A DNA stretch of 64,000 nt from Streptomyces lichenis (GTDB lineage Bacteria; Actinomycetota; Actinomycetes; Streptomycetales; Streptomycetaceae): assembly GCF_023218175.1 (NCBI RefSeq), contig NZ_JALPTH010000007.1:186001-250000 (forward strand), written 5' to 3'. Below, in pieces: positions 17,869-26,502 of this stretch (positions within the stretch are counted from its first letter, which is position 1; every line of letters begins with the position of its first letter). The position numbers were made by a program, and so were the translations under genes. The notes under the pieces were generated by a model. That model was not told the DNA's origin. It saw only the letters and a program-made list of their open reading frames with translations, and ran no database searches.

Positions 17869-18309
17869 ATGGCCGTACGCCACCATCTCGTCGAGCGGCC
17901 GCCGGAGGCGGTCTGGGCGGTACTCGCGGACGGATCGCGCTACGACCGGTGGGTGGTCGGCACCTCCGAGACGCGGGAGAAGACCCCCGGCTGGCCCGCG
18001 ACCGGCTCGGCGATCGAGTACCAGGTCCGCCTCGGCCCGTACCGGGCATCGGGGCGCACCGTCGTCCGGGTCAGTGAACCGAGGCGCCGGCTGGAGCTGG
18101 AGGCGCATGCCGGAGCCCTCGGCACCGCCCGGATCGCCATCGAGCTGCGCCCCTGGGGCGAGGACGAGACCCTGGTCGTCCTGGACGAGCACCCGCTGCG
18201 CGGCGCCGGCGGCCTGCTGCACAACACCCTGGACGACGCCCTGCTGCAGCTGCGGCACCGCTCGATGCTGGCCCGGCTGGCCCGGCTCGTGGAACGGTCC
18301 CCGCGGTGA
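17869..18309 (+). CDS. SRPBCC (START/Bet v1-like) family protein
   Basis: A 146-residue polyketide-cyclase/START-like protein: N-terminal strand MAVRHHLVERPPEAVWAVL, then DRWVVGTSETR, the central sheet (IEYQVRLGPYRASGRTVVRV, RRLELEAHAGALGTARIAI) and a C-terminal helix (LLHNTLDDALLQLRHRSMLA). Such proteins form a hydrophobic pocket for lipids or aromatic compounds. The start follows GGAGGAG. Its stop overlaps the GTG start of the following flavoenzyme (GTGA), so the two are translationally coupled. The pairing suggests it may present or bind a hydrophobic substrate for that enzyme; this is inference. Confidence 0.84.
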   Translation: MAVRHHLVERPPEAVWAVLADGSRYDRWVVGTSETREKTPGWPATGSAIEYQVRLGPYRASGRTVVRVSEPRRRLELEAHAGALGTARIAIELRPWGEDETLVVLDEHPLRGAGGLLHNTLDDALLQLRHRSMLARLARLVERSPR

Positions 18310-19973
18310 CCACGCCCTTCGGGGCGGTACGCGGACCGGTGCCCGCCCCGGACGGCGGCGGCCCGGACGCGGTGGTCGTCGGCGCGGGGCCCAACGGACT
18401 GGTGGCGGCCAATCTGCTGCTGGACGCCGGCTGGTCGGTGGAGGTGCTGGAGGCGCAGGACGAACCCGGCGGCGCGGTCCGCAGCGACCGGGCCGTCCAC
18501 CCCGACTACATCAGCGACACCTTCAGCGCCTTCTATCCGCTGGCCGCCGCCTCCCCGGTGCTGGCCCGGCTCCGGCTGGAGGACGAGGGCCTGCGCTGGA
18601 GCCACGCCCCGAAGGTCCTCGCCCATCCGCTCGGCGACGGCCGGTGCGCCGTACTGGACCGCGACCGGGCGGCGACCGCGGCCGCACTGGCTCAGTTCGC
18701 CGCCGCCGACGCCCTCGGCTGGCAGCGGCTGTGCGGGATCTGGGACCGGCTGGGCGACTCCGTCCTGGACGCCCTCTTCACCCCCTTCCCACCGCTGCGC
18801 CCCGCGCTCAGGATGGCCGCCCAGGCCCGCGCGGCCGGGGGACTGCGGACGGCCCGCGCGCTGCTGCTGCCGGTGCGGCGGCTCGGCGAGGAGGAGTTCC
18901 GCGGGGAGGGCGGGCGGCTGCTGCTCGCCGGCAACGCCCTGCACGCCGACCTCGCGCCGGAGGCCGCGGGCAGCGGGGGCTTCGGCTGGCTGATGTCGAT
19001 GCTCGGCCAGTTCCACGGCTTCCCGGTGCCGGTCGGCGGGGCGGGGGAGTTGACCGCGGCCCTGGTACGGCGCCTGGTGCGCCGCGGCGGCGTACTGCGC
19101 TGCGGGGAGCCGGTCACCGAGGTGGTGGTCCGATCCGGCAGGGCCGTCGCGGTCCGCACAGCTCGCGGGGAGACCGTGCCCGCCCGCCGGGCCGTGCTCG
19201 CCGATGTGACCGCCCCGGCGCTCTACGGCGGACTGGTCGACCCTCGCCATCTGCCCGCCCGGCTCCTGGACGACCTGCGGCGCTTCGCGTGGGACTGGGG
19301 CACCTTCAAGGTCGACTGGGCGTTGTCGGCCCCGGTGCCCTGGACGGCCGGGGAGGCCGCGGCCGGTGCGGGCACCGTGCACCTCGCCGACGGTGTGGAC
19401 GAGCTGACCCGGTACTCCGCGCAGCTCGCCATGGGCCGCGTCCCGGACCGGCCGTTCCTGCTGTTCGGGCAGATGACCACGGCCGACCCCACCCGTTCCC
19501 CGGCCGGCACCGAGTCCGCCTGGGCCTACACCCATGTGCCCCGCCGTATCCGCGGAGACGCCGGGGACGCGGGCCTGACCGGCCGCTGGGACGCCCATGA
19601 GGCGGAGGTGTTCGCCGACCGGGTGGAGGAGCAGGTCGAGCGGTTCGCCCCCGGCTTCCGGTCCCTGGTGCGCGCCCGCCGGGTGCTCGCCCCACCCACC
19701 ATGGAGGCGATGGACGCCAATCTGCGCGACGGGGCGATCAACGGCGGCACCACCGCGATGCACCAGCAGCTGTTCCTGCGCCCGGTGCCGGGTACCGGAC
19801 GTCCCGAGACCCCGGTGGCGGGGCTCTTCCTGGCCTCCGCCTCCGCCCACCCCGGCGGCGGGGTGCACGGCGCCCCCGGCGCCAACGCCGCCCGGGCCGC
19901 GCTGCGTTCCACCCGCCCGGCCCGCCGCGCCCTGGCCCGGTTGCGCGAGGCGGGCGACCGGGCCAGGCACTGA
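18306..19973 (+). CDS. FAD-dependent oxidoreductase, phytoene desaturase-like (PYROXD2-type)
   Basis: A 555-residue flavoprotein with an N-terminal dinucleotide-binding motif VVVGAGPNGLVAANLLLDAG and the following EVLEAQDEPGGAVRSD, which place it in the phytoene desaturase/PYROXD2-like group. The C-terminal FAD motif is GLFLASASAHPGGGVHGAPG. The middle (GGAGELTAALVRRLVRRGG) matches the substrate-domain boundary of the family. It is longer than bacterial CrtI (about 490) and no other carotenoid genes are nearby, so a carotenoid role is not supported. The GTG start overlaps the previous stop by four bases. Confidence 0.85.
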   Translation: MTTPFGAVRGPVPAPDGGGPDAVVVGAGPNGLVAANLLLDAGWSVEVLEAQDEPGGAVRSDRAVHPDYISDTFSAFYPLAAASPVLARLRLEDEGLRWSHAPKVLAHPLGDGRCAVLDRDRAATAAALAQFAAADALGWQRLCGIWDRLGDSVLDALFTPFPPLRPALRMAAQARAAGGLRTARALLLPVRRLGEEEFRGEGGRLLLAGNALHADLAPEAAGSGGFGWLMSMLGQFHGFPVPVGGAGELTAALVRRLVRRGGVLRCGEPVTEVVVRSGRAVAVRTARGETVPARRAVLADVTAPALYGGLVDPRHLPARLLDDLRRFAWDWGTFKVDWALSAPVPWTAGEAAAGAGTVHLADGVDELTRYSAQLAMGRVPDRPFLLFGQMTTADPTRSPAGTESAWAYTHVPRRIRGDAGDAGLTGRWDAHEAEVFADRVEEQVERFAPGFRSLVRARRVLAPPTMEAMDANLRDGAINGGTTAMHQQLFLRPVPGTGRPETPVAGLFLASASAHPGGGVHGAPGANAARAALRSTRPARRALARLREAGDRARH

Positions 19974-20250
19974 CCGCCCTGCCGGCCGGAGTGCCGGAGG
20001 GTGGGAGGACGGGAGGGTGTGCGGGGCGGCGAACGTCAGGCCGCCACCCGGGCCGAGCAACCCCGTACCCGCGCCCGGCCGTCACCGAGCCGCCCCACGG
20101 GTGCCACCCGGCCCTCACCGAGCCGCCGGGCATCGCCTGACCCTCCCTTTGCCGCCCCTTTGCCATGCTTTTCGGCCTGGGCGTCCGAAAGGTGCGCGGG
20201 GTGGTCGGCGGGTGTCGGAGCCCGGCGGCCGTGGCGGGGCTCGGGAAGCG
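19974..20250. other. Non-coding spacer between convergent genes
   Basis: This spacer follows the flavoenzyme gene and precedes the terminator hairpin at 20251-20287; with the hairpin and flanks it makes 349 bp without a gene. It is GC-rich with repeated cacccggccctcaccgagcc-like segments near 20070-20120. I see no gene in it. Confidence 0.45.
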
Positions 20251-20287
20251 CCCGCGCACCACCCGGGTCGTCCGGGTGGTGCGCGGG
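20251..20287. terminator. Strong hairpin, bidirectional terminator
   Basis: A perfect 16-bp stem (cccgcgcaccacccgg at 20251-20266, complement at 20272-20287) with a five-base loop gtcgt. It lies 36 bp past the stop of the SSI-type inhibitor gene and between convergent genes. Confidence 0.8.
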
Positions 20288-20322
20288 CGGCTGCGTGGGC
20301 GGAAACGCGCCAGTGTGTCCGG

Positions 20323-20757
20323 TCAGAAGGAGAAGACCGCGCCCTCGGCCTGGAGCTCGCAGGAATTGCCGTATGTGTGCGAGAAGTTCACCCGCTCGCC
20401 CTGCCAGATCCCCTGCGCGGTGACGGTCACCGGAGACCAGATCTTGACGCAGGGACGGCCTTGGGCGTCGTCCCCGAGCCGCGTGAAATCACCCTGGACC
20501 GCGTTCAGTTCCGCGCAGGCCGCACGCGGCGCCGGATGCGTTCCGCTCGCGGTCGGCGTACAGCTCAGGGTCACCGCCCGGGCGGGGTTCGCCGTGCCGG
20601 CGTCCTCGCCGGGGGCGACCGTCAGGACCAGCGCGGTCGGTGCGTAGAGCCCCGGTTCGGGCGCGGCGGGGGCCGCCGCGGCGCTCGTGGCGGCCAGCGG
20701 GATCATCAGCCCCGCCGCCATTCCGCTCACGACAACGCGCTTTACCAGAGTCCGCAT
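20323..20757 (-). CDS. Subtilisin inhibitor-like (SSI family) secreted protease inhibitor
   Basis: A 144-residue secreted inhibitor. A Sec signal peptide occupies about residues 1-29 (MRTLVKRVVV start, AAAAP end). The mature part begins near PEPGLYAPTALVLTV and has the four family cysteines at 66, 81, 103 and 133. The reactive-site loop RPCVKIW aligns with CPMVY of the original SSI, which places the P1 residue at Lys105. A lysine there usually gives trypsin inhibition in addition to subtilisin inhibition. The tail (GIWQGERVNF, NSCELQAEGAVFSF) is diagnostic. A streptogrisin-type protease is encoded at 49.8-50.7 kb, a plausible target. The ATG at 20755-20757 is chosen because the signal peptide starts there. 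Confidence 0.93.
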   Translation of the reverse strand: MRTLVKRVVVSGMAAGLMIPLAATSAAAAPAAPEPGLYAPTALVLTVAPGEDAGTANPARAVTLSCTPTASGTHPAPRAACAELNAVQGDFTRLGDDAQGRPCVKIWSPVTVTAQGIWQGERVNFSHTYGNSCELQAEGAVFSF

Positions 20758-21296
20758 GGGAATACCCTCTCCATCTCGTGCCGGCACTTTGCCGGTCGGT
20801 CGGTGCGGAACTCACCCTGCACGGCTCTGCCTGTTGACGCACATTCACCCTTCTCTTTCGGAATGGTCACGTATTCAAGCGGTGGCGTGAAACCGGCCGC
20901 CACGGCGCCCGGAACGGTACGGGCGGAGGGGCCGTCACCAGTCCTGTGGATCCTGGGCTGAATCGTTCAAGAGTTCACCATGCGTGGAAACGAACGAATG
21001 GACGGTCGCCAAGGCGACCGAAACGCGGCGGTAACACGGGAGGGAAGCAAACCGGCCGTCACGGCGGCCAGGGCGGCGGGAAACGACCTTCACGAGAAGG
21101 TAATGTTCAGGCAAAGTTGGGGGCACCGGGATGGTGCACCATCGGGAGGCGCCGGACCACTGCGTCCTGCCCGGCGAACCGCGGCGACCCCGCGGACCGC
21201 GCCCCGAACCCGTCCCGTTCCTCCCCCACGCGAACCGAACTGACCCGACCACACCGCGCCCCGCCCCCACGGCCCGGGCGCAGGAGGCAGGCCGCC
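20758..21296. other. Divergent regulatory spacer, 539 bp
   Basis: This spacer separates the SSI-type inhibitor and carbonic anhydrase genes. Two stretches (about 20825-20880 and 20955-21115) are much richer in A and T than the surroundings, and are the likely promoter regions for the two divergent genes. I could not settle on a -35/-10 pair. No gene-like frame is present. Confidence 0.5.
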
Positions 21297-21881
21297 ATGA
21301 AGTCACTGATCGACAACGCCCGCTCGTTCCCCGACCGGCTCGCCGGGCGGGTGGAGGAGTTCCGAGAACTCGCCGCCGGCCAGTCGCCCGAGGCACTGTT
21401 CATCACCTGCTCGGACTCCCGGGTGATCCCCTCCCTGATCACCGATGCCCGGCCGGGGGAGCTGTTCGAGCTCCGCACCGCCGGCAACGTCGTCCCCCGC
21501 TACGACGAGTCCCGCCCCAGCGGCGAGATGGCCACCGTCGAGTTCGCGCTGCGCGTCCTCGGCGTCCGGGACATCGTGGTCTGCGGGCACTCCCACTGCG
21601 GCGCCGTCGGCGCCCTGGTGCGGGGCGAGGACCTGTCCGCGGTCCCGGCCGTACGGGGCTGGCTCGACACTTCCGTCCCCGAACCGCCCGGCACCACCGA
21701 CCTGGCCGACGCGGTGCGGCGCCACGCCGTACGCCAACTGACCACCCTCGGCGGCTACCCGGCCGTACAGGAGAGGCTGGCCTCCGGCCGGTTGACCCTG
21801 CACGCCTGGTACTACGAGATCGACACCGGTGCGGTGAGCGTCCACCGGCCGGAGGGGAACGGCGAGTTCGCCGCGCTGTGA
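21297..21881 (+). CDS. Beta-class carbonic anhydrase
   Basis: A 194-residue zinc enzyme interconverting CO2 and bicarbonate. The zinc ligands Cys38, His98 and Cys101 are in ITCSDSR and VCGHSHCGAVG, with the catalytic Asp40-Arg42 pair next to the first. The RTAGNVVPR segment is also diagnostic. The ATG follows AGGAGG by eight bases. The SulP transporter gene begins 80 bp downstream on the same strand, so the pair probably works together in bicarbonate handling: uptake by one, conversion by the other. Confidence 0.93.
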   Translation: MKSLIDNARSFPDRLAGRVEEFRELAAGQSPEALFITCSDSRVIPSLITDARPGELFELRTAGNVVPRYDESRPSGEMATVEFALRVLGVRDIVVCGHSHCGAVGALVRGEDLSAVPAVRGWLDTSVPEPPGTTDLADAVRRHAVRQLTTLGGYPAVQERLASGRLTLHAWYYEIDTGAVSVHRPEGNGEFAAL

Positions 21882-21961
21882 GCACATCCCCCGCCCACGC
21901 GCGTACTCCCGACCACCCCCTCCGCCCCGTCGGCGGACCGCACCGCTAGGAAGCCACCCTC

Positions 21962-23512
21962 ATGCTCAACCTCAACGCGCTGAAGAGTCCCTCCGCGCTC
22001 CGCCGCGAGGTCCTGGCCTCGCTCGTCGTCTTCCTCGTCGCCGTGCCGCTGTGCGTCGGCGTCGCCGTCGCCTCCGGGGTCCCGGCCGAGCTGGGCCTGG
22101 TCACCGGCATCGTCGGCGGACTGGTCGTCGGCATGCTGCCGGGCAGCTCACTCCAGGTCAGCGGCCCGGCCGCCGGGCTGACCGTACTGGTCTACGAGGC
22201 CGTCCAGGAGTTCGGCCTGGCCGCCCTCGGCGCCATCGTGCTGATCTCCGGACTGCTCCAGCTCGCCCTCGGAGCCCTCGGCTTCGGCCGCTGGTTCCGG
22301 GCCATCTCGGTCGCCGTGGTGCAGGGCATGCTCGCCGGGATCGGACTGGTGCTCATCCTCGGCCAGGTCTACGCCATGGCCGACACCGCCCAGCCGTCCG
22401 GCGGCCTCGGCAAGATCGCCGGACTGCCCGAGCTCGCGGGCACGGTCCTGTCCGGCGGCACCCCGCTGACCGCCTTCCTGGTGGGCGCCGGCACCGTCAC
22501 CGTCCTGGTGGTGTGGCCCCGGCTGCCGGCCCGGGTGCGGATCGTGCCCGGCCCGCTGGTGGCGGTCGCCCTCGCCACCGCCGCCACCGCCGCCCTCGGC
22601 CTGCCGCTGGCCAAGGTGGAGGTGCAGGGGCTGCTGGAGTCCGTCCAGCCGCCCGGACTGGACGACTTCACCGGGCTCGGCACCGCCGCCGCGATCGGCA
22701 CCGTGCTCGCCTTCACCCTGATCGCCTCCGCCGAGAGCCTGTTCAGCGCGGCCGCGGTGGACCGGATGCACGACGGACCGCGCACCGACTACGACAAGGA
22801 GCTGATGGCCCAGGGCGTCGGCAACACCCTGTGCGGGGCGCTCGGCGCGCTGCCCATGACCGCCGTCATCGTGCGCAGCGCCGCCAACGTCCAGGCCGGC
22901 GCCCGCACCTCGCTCTCCCGGGTCCTGCACGGCGTCTGGCTGCTGCTCTTCGCCGCCCTGCTGCCCGCCGCCATCGGCGTCATCCCGCTCGCCGCGCTGG
23001 CCGGCGTCCTGGTGCACGCCGGCTGCAAGCTGATCCCGGTCCGGGAGCTGGCCGGGCTCTGGCACCGGCACCGCGGTGAGGCCGTGATCCTCGCCGTCAC
23101 CGCGGTGGCCGTGGTCACCACCAACCTCTTCGAGGGCGTGGTGCTCGGTCTGCTCCTCGCGGTCTGCAAGACCGCCTGGGAGACCTCCCACGTCCATCTG
23201 GAGGTCACCGAACTCACCGGCGGCCGGCTCATCGTGGCCATCGGCGGCAACGCCACCTTCCTGCGGCTGCCGAAGATCCTGGAGGAACTGGAGGCCCTGC
23301 CCAAGGACCGGCCCATCGAGCTGGACCTCACCGGGCTGCGCCACCTGGACCACGCCTGCCGGACCGCCCTGGAGAACTGGGCGCTGCGCCACCACGGCGC
23401 GGGGGCCGGGCCGGTCCCGATGACGCAGCCCGGGCCGGTGGACGTGGACCTCCCGGCCCAGCCGGGCGAGGCCCGCTCGCCCTCTCAGCCGCCGTCGGTG
23501 CCGAGCACGTAG
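21962..23512 (+). CDS. SulP-family anion transporter with C-terminal STAS segment
   Basis: A 516-residue membrane protein with ten or more hydrophobic helices (for example VLASLVVFLVAVPLCVGVAV, AAGLTVLVYEAV, GAIVLISGLLQLALGALGFG, VVQGMLAGIGLVLILGQVYA) and the SulP signature SGPAAGLT. The cytosolic C-terminal STAS part (about 405-490) includes GGNATFLRLPKILEELEAL and ELDLTGLRHLDHACRTALENW; the phosphorylatable serine position reads Asp-His. Pairing with carbonic anhydrase suggests bicarbonate transport, although sulfate cannot be excluded. The last 28 bases overlap a convergent small gene. Confidence 0.9.
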   Translation: MLNLNALKSPSALRREVLASLVVFLVAVPLCVGVAVASGVPAELGLVTGIVGGLVVGMLPGSSLQVSGPAAGLTVLVYEAVQEFGLAALGAIVLISGLLQLALGALGFGRWFRAISVAVVQGMLAGIGLVLILGQVYAMADTAQPSGGLGKIAGLPELAGTVLSGGTPLTAFLVGAGTVTVLVVWPRLPARVRIVPGPLVAVALATAATAALGLPLAKVEVQGLLESVQPPGLDDFTGLGTAAAIGTVLAFTLIASAESLFSAAAVDRMHDGPRTDYDKELMAQGVGNTLCGALGALPMTAVIVRSAANVQAGARTSLSRVLHGVWLLLFAALLPAAIGVIPLAALAGVLVHAGCKLIPVRELAGLWHRHRGEAVILAVTAVAVVTTNLFEGVVLGLLLAVCKTAWETSHVHLEVTELTGGRLIVAIGGNATFLRLPKILEELEALPKDRPIELDLTGLRHLDHACRTALENWALRHHGAGAGPVPMTQPGPVDVDLPAQPGEARSPSQPPSVPST

Positions 23513-23718
23513 TCGACCACGGACGACGGCGTCAGCGCGTCATGCCGGACCAGCGCCACGCCGTCGCCCCGGTGGGCGTCCCCCGCCCCCGCGACCCGAC
23601 CGGTCGCGGGGGCGGTGCCGTGCTCCGGGACTGCGGCGGCCGCGACCCCCGCGCCCATCCCCAGCAGTACGCCGGCGGCCGCGGCCAGTGCCGCGGTGGT
23701 GGTGGTACGAAGCCTCAT
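23485..23718 (-). CDS. Small secreted protein, 77 residues, unknown function
   Basis: The product has a clear Sec signal peptide (MRLRTTTTAALAAAAGVLLG ... AAAA) followed by a mature part of about 48 residues ending SSVVDYVLGTDGG. No cysteine and no known motif is visible. GGAAGGG stands eight bases before the ATG, which supports real translation. The 3' end overlaps the SulP gene by 28 bp on the other strand. I cannot assign a function. Confidence 0.65.
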   Translation of the reverse strand: MRLRTTTTAALAAAAGVLLGMGAGVAAAAVPEHGTAPATGRVAGAGDAHRGDGVALVRHDALTPSSVVDYVLGTDGG

Positions 23719-23986
23719 GGATCGCCCTTCCGTTCGGTGCGAAGCGCCTCGCGCGCGCCCCTCGGCGCCGCGCGCCCGCGCCGCCGTCGGTCGACGGCAC
23801 GCCGTTGACCAACGACCGCGGTGCGCTCAGGTGTCGGTCACCGGCGGGGGAAACCATCGGACCTCCGGGGAAACGCCCCCGTTGACCCGGGAAACCCCGG
23901 ATCCCGAGCGGTTGACCGCCACGCCCAGGAGAGGTTTTATGGGCATAAAGGGCAGATAAGGGTCTTCCGACAGGAGGCGGCCCGTC

Positions 23987-24448
23987 ATGACCACCCATCC
24001 GAGCATCGAGCAGCACCCCGATCTTGCCGAGATGCGTTCCCGGTTCGAACGGGCCACCAGTACCCCCCGCAGCCAGGCGGTCGAGACCCTCGGCCTGCTG
24101 ACCGGCGTCTACCTGGCCGCCTCGCCATGGATCGCCGGGTTCAGCGGCCTCACCACGCTCGCCGTCTGCAACCTCATCACCGGCGTCGCCTACGCCCTCT
24201 GCATGGGCGGGTTCGGCTCCGCGTACGAGCGCACCCACGCCATGGCCTGGGCGGCCTGCGCCATCGGCGCGTGGACCATCGTCTCCCCGTGGGTGGTCGC
24301 CGGGAACGTCGACACCACCCGCACCGTGGTCAACAACATCATCGTCGGCGCCGTGGCCCTGGTGCTGGGCCTTGCCATGGCCGCGGCCGCGGGGCGCGGG
24401 AGCGGCTCCCGGACGCGCGGCGCACCCGGCCCGGTCAGGGACCGCTGA
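23987..24448 (+). CDS. SPW-repeat integral membrane protein
   Basis: A 153-residue membrane protein with four hydrophobic helices arranged as two SPW repeats, each containing the family tripeptide in ASPWIAGF (about 45) and VSPWVVAG (about 102). The cytosolic N-terminus is acidic and helical (HPDLAEMRSRFERA). SPW proteins are common in actinobacteria and have no assigned biochemical role. The start follows CAGGAGG at good distance. The C-terminus is Arg/Gly-rich. Upstream sequence is relatively AT-rich (23930-23970). Confidence 0.85.
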   Translation: MTTHPSIEQHPDLAEMRSRFERATSTPRSQAVETLGLLTGVYLAASPWIAGFSGLTTLAVCNLITGVAYALCMGGFGSAYERTHAMAWAACAIGAWTIVSPWVVAGNVDTTRTVVNNIIVGAVALVLGLAMAAAAGRGSGSRTRGAPGPVRDR

Positions 24449-24584
24449 CCCGTACCGCGCAGCCGTTTCGCACCTCCCCGCCGGGCCCCGGCGCACCCCG
24501 AGCGCGCCGGGGCTCCGCGCGCCCGGGACGGGCCGCGCCGCCCTTTCGGTGGCGGCCGGGGTCCGCGCTGTCCGACGGGCCTCC

Positions 24585-24590
24585 TACTAT
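24585..24590 (+). promoter_or_regulatory. Candidate -10 element for a leaderless kinase transcript
   Basis: TACTAT at 24585-24590 fits the TAxxxT -10 pattern and lies nine bases before the ATG at 24599. No Shine-Dalgarno sequence precedes that ATG. Together these suggest transcription starting at or next to the A of ATG. The -35 region is weak. Confidence 0.35.
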
Positions 24591-24598
24591 GTCCGGCC

Positions 24599-26407
24599 AT
24601 GAGCATGAGTGAGGCCGGCAGACCCCTGGTCGACGGGCGCTTCCGACTGGTGTCCCCCCTCGGCAGCGGCGGCATGGGCACCGTCTGGCGGGCCCGCGAC
24701 ACCGCCCTCGACCGCGAGGTCGCCCTCAAGGAGGTCCGCCCGCCGGACCCCGCGGCGGAGGCGGCCCGGCCCGGACTCACCGCCCAGTTCCGCGCCCGCG
24801 CGATCCGCGAGGCCAGGGCGCTGGCCCGGCTCTCCAACCCGCATGTGGTCACCATCCACCACATCGTGGAACCACCGGACGGCTCGCCGCCGTGGATCGT
24901 GATGGAACTGGTCGCCGGCCACTCGGTGTACGACCGGCTGGCCACCGGCCCGATGCCGGTGCCCGAGGTGATCCGGCTCGGCCGCGAGGTGCTCTCCGCA
25001 CTCGCCGCCGCGCACTCCGCCGGCATCCAGCACCGGGACGTCAAGCCCGCCAACGTACTGCTCCGGCCGGACGGGCGCGCGGTGCTCACCGACTTCGGCA
25101 TCGCGGTCCTGGACGAGTCGACCTCCCGGCTCACCTCCACCGGCGACCTGATCGGCTCACCCGAGTTCATCGCCCCGGAACGGGTGCGCGGCGAGGAGGG
25201 CAACCCCGCCTCCGACCTGTGGTCGCTCGGCATGCTGCTGTACGTGGCGGCCGAGGGCCACCACCCGCTGCGCCGGGCCACCAGCCTCGCCACCGTGGTC
25301 GCCGTCCTGGACGACCCGATCCCCCCGCCGGTCCGCTCCGGCGCCCTCGCCCCGGTGCTGACCCGGCTGCTGGTCCGCGACCCGGCCGCCCGCCCGGACG
25401 CCGCCGCACTGGACCGGCTGCTGGCCGAGGCGGCGCTCCGGGAAACGGGCGGCGACCCCGGCACCGTACCGCTCACCTCCGGCACCCCACCCCGCCCTCA
25501 GGACGGCATGCCGGGCCACGGCGCTCCACCCCGCCCCCAGGACACCCCGGGCCACACCACCTCGCCCGCCTACACCCACCCCGCGTACACCCCGCCGCCC
25601 GGTGGCGGCTGGACGCCGGGCGGGGACCCGGCCGCCGCCACACCCCCGCACGGGGTGTTCGGCCCGCCTCCGGCCGACCGGACCGCCCGCCCGCGCCGCC
25701 GGGCCCCGCTCTGGGCCGGGCTCGGCCTCCTCGCCGGGGCCGCCGTCCTGGCGGGCGTCTACCTGCTCCCGCCGGACGGAACCGGCGACCGCCCCACCGG
25801 GGGCGGGAAGACCACGGCCACCGGCTCGGCGGACCGGGGAGCACGCGACGGCGGCGGCCAGGCGGACCCCACCGGCACCGGTCGAACGCGCCCGGCGGGC
25901 GAACCGAGCACCGCCGGGAGCCCGGCCGGGCGCGGCACCGCCGACACCGAGGGCAGCCTGCTCACCCCGGCCGGCATCCGGGCGGTGCTGAAGGCGTTCG
26001 GCCAGGCCAGCGGCAGCGACCAGCTCATCGGCGTGACCGTCTACCCGGAGTACGCCCTCGCCAGGATCCCCACCAAGGCCGGGGCCCGCACCTACGACAA
26101 CTACGAGTTCCGCGACGGCACCGCCCGGCGGATCGGCCCGGGCGGAACGGCCACCGCGAGCGGCGCGTCCGGGCCGTCCTTCGACCCCGGGGAGCTCGCC
26201 TGGGACCGCCTCCCGGCCCTGCTGGAGCGCGCGGAGCGCGACCTGGCCGTCGACGACCCGAACACGCGCTATGTGATCGTCGATCGCTGGACCTTCAACG
26301 ACGACCAGCCGAGCCTGCGGGTGTATCTGTCCAACGCCTACGGGTCCGCCGGCTACCTCCTCGCGGACAGCGCCGGAAAGGTGCTGAAGACCTTCCCGGC
26401 GACCTGA
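24599..26407 (+). CDS. Eukaryotic-type Ser/Thr protein kinase, membrane-anchored (PknB-like)
   Basis: A 602-residue kinase. The N-terminal kinase domain (about 14-275) has the P-loop LGSGGMGTVW, the ATP-binding lysine in VALKEV, the catalytic loop QHRDVKPANV, the DFG motif in LTDFGIA, and GSPEFIAPE. A Pro-rich linker (about 285-365) leads to one membrane helix (about 370-393, LWAGLGLLAGAAVLAGVYLL). The outside part (about 395-602) has a Gly/Thr-rich stalk and a folded domain with ALARIPTKAGARTYDNYEFR and TRYVIVDRWTFND, not a PASTA repeat. It resembles other Streptomyces kinases with unique sensor domains. A second ATG two codons on is an alternative start. Confidence 0.92.
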   Translation: MSMSEAGRPLVDGRFRLVSPLGSGGMGTVWRARDTALDREVALKEVRPPDPAAEAARPGLTAQFRARAIREARALARLSNPHVVTIHHIVEPPDGSPPWIVMELVAGHSVYDRLATGPMPVPEVIRLGREVLSALAAAHSAGIQHRDVKPANVLLRPDGRAVLTDFGIAVLDESTSRLTSTGDLIGSPEFIAPERVRGEEGNPASDLWSLGMLLYVAAEGHHPLRRATSLATVVAVLDDPIPPPVRSGALAPVLTRLLVRDPAARPDAAALDRLLAEAALRETGGDPGTVPLTSGTPPRPQDGMPGHGAPPRPQDTPGHTTSPAYTHPAYTPPPGGGWTPGGDPAAATPPHGVFGPPPADRTARPRRRAPLWAGLGLLAGAAVLAGVYLLPPDGTGDRPTGGGKTTATGSADRGARDGGGQADPTGTGRTRPAGEPSTAGSPAGRGTADTEGSLLTPAGIRAVLKAFGQASGSDQLIGVTVYPEYALARIPTKAGARTYDNYEFRDGTARRIGPGGTATASGASGPSFDPGELAWDRLPALLERAERDLAVDDPNTRYVIVDRWTFNDDQPSLRVYLSNAYGSAGYLLADSAGKVLKTFPAT

Positions 26408-26502
26408 CCGCCCGCCCCCGCGGCACCGCCGCACGGGAGGCGACACGAAGACGTCACACGGCGGGGGTGTGCCGCCTCCGGCCGCGGGGGAGGGGCGTGA
26501 TC

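Noticed and set aside
18306..19973. Carotenoid phytoene desaturase crtI
   Set aside because: No crtE, crtB, crtY or sigma/LitR genes nearby, and the sequence fits the PYROXD2-like group and length better.
22148..23395. Long minus-strand frame opposite the SulP transporter gene
   Set aside because: Composed of Gly/Gln/His/Asp-rich shadow sequence with no motif; the + strand frame has clear membrane helices.
23929..23970. SigB-type promoter upstream of the SPW gene
   Set aside because: A GGGTCT and upstream GCAT or GTTTT can be found, but spacing and bases do not fit the known GxxT-N14-16-GGGTA(C/T) pattern.
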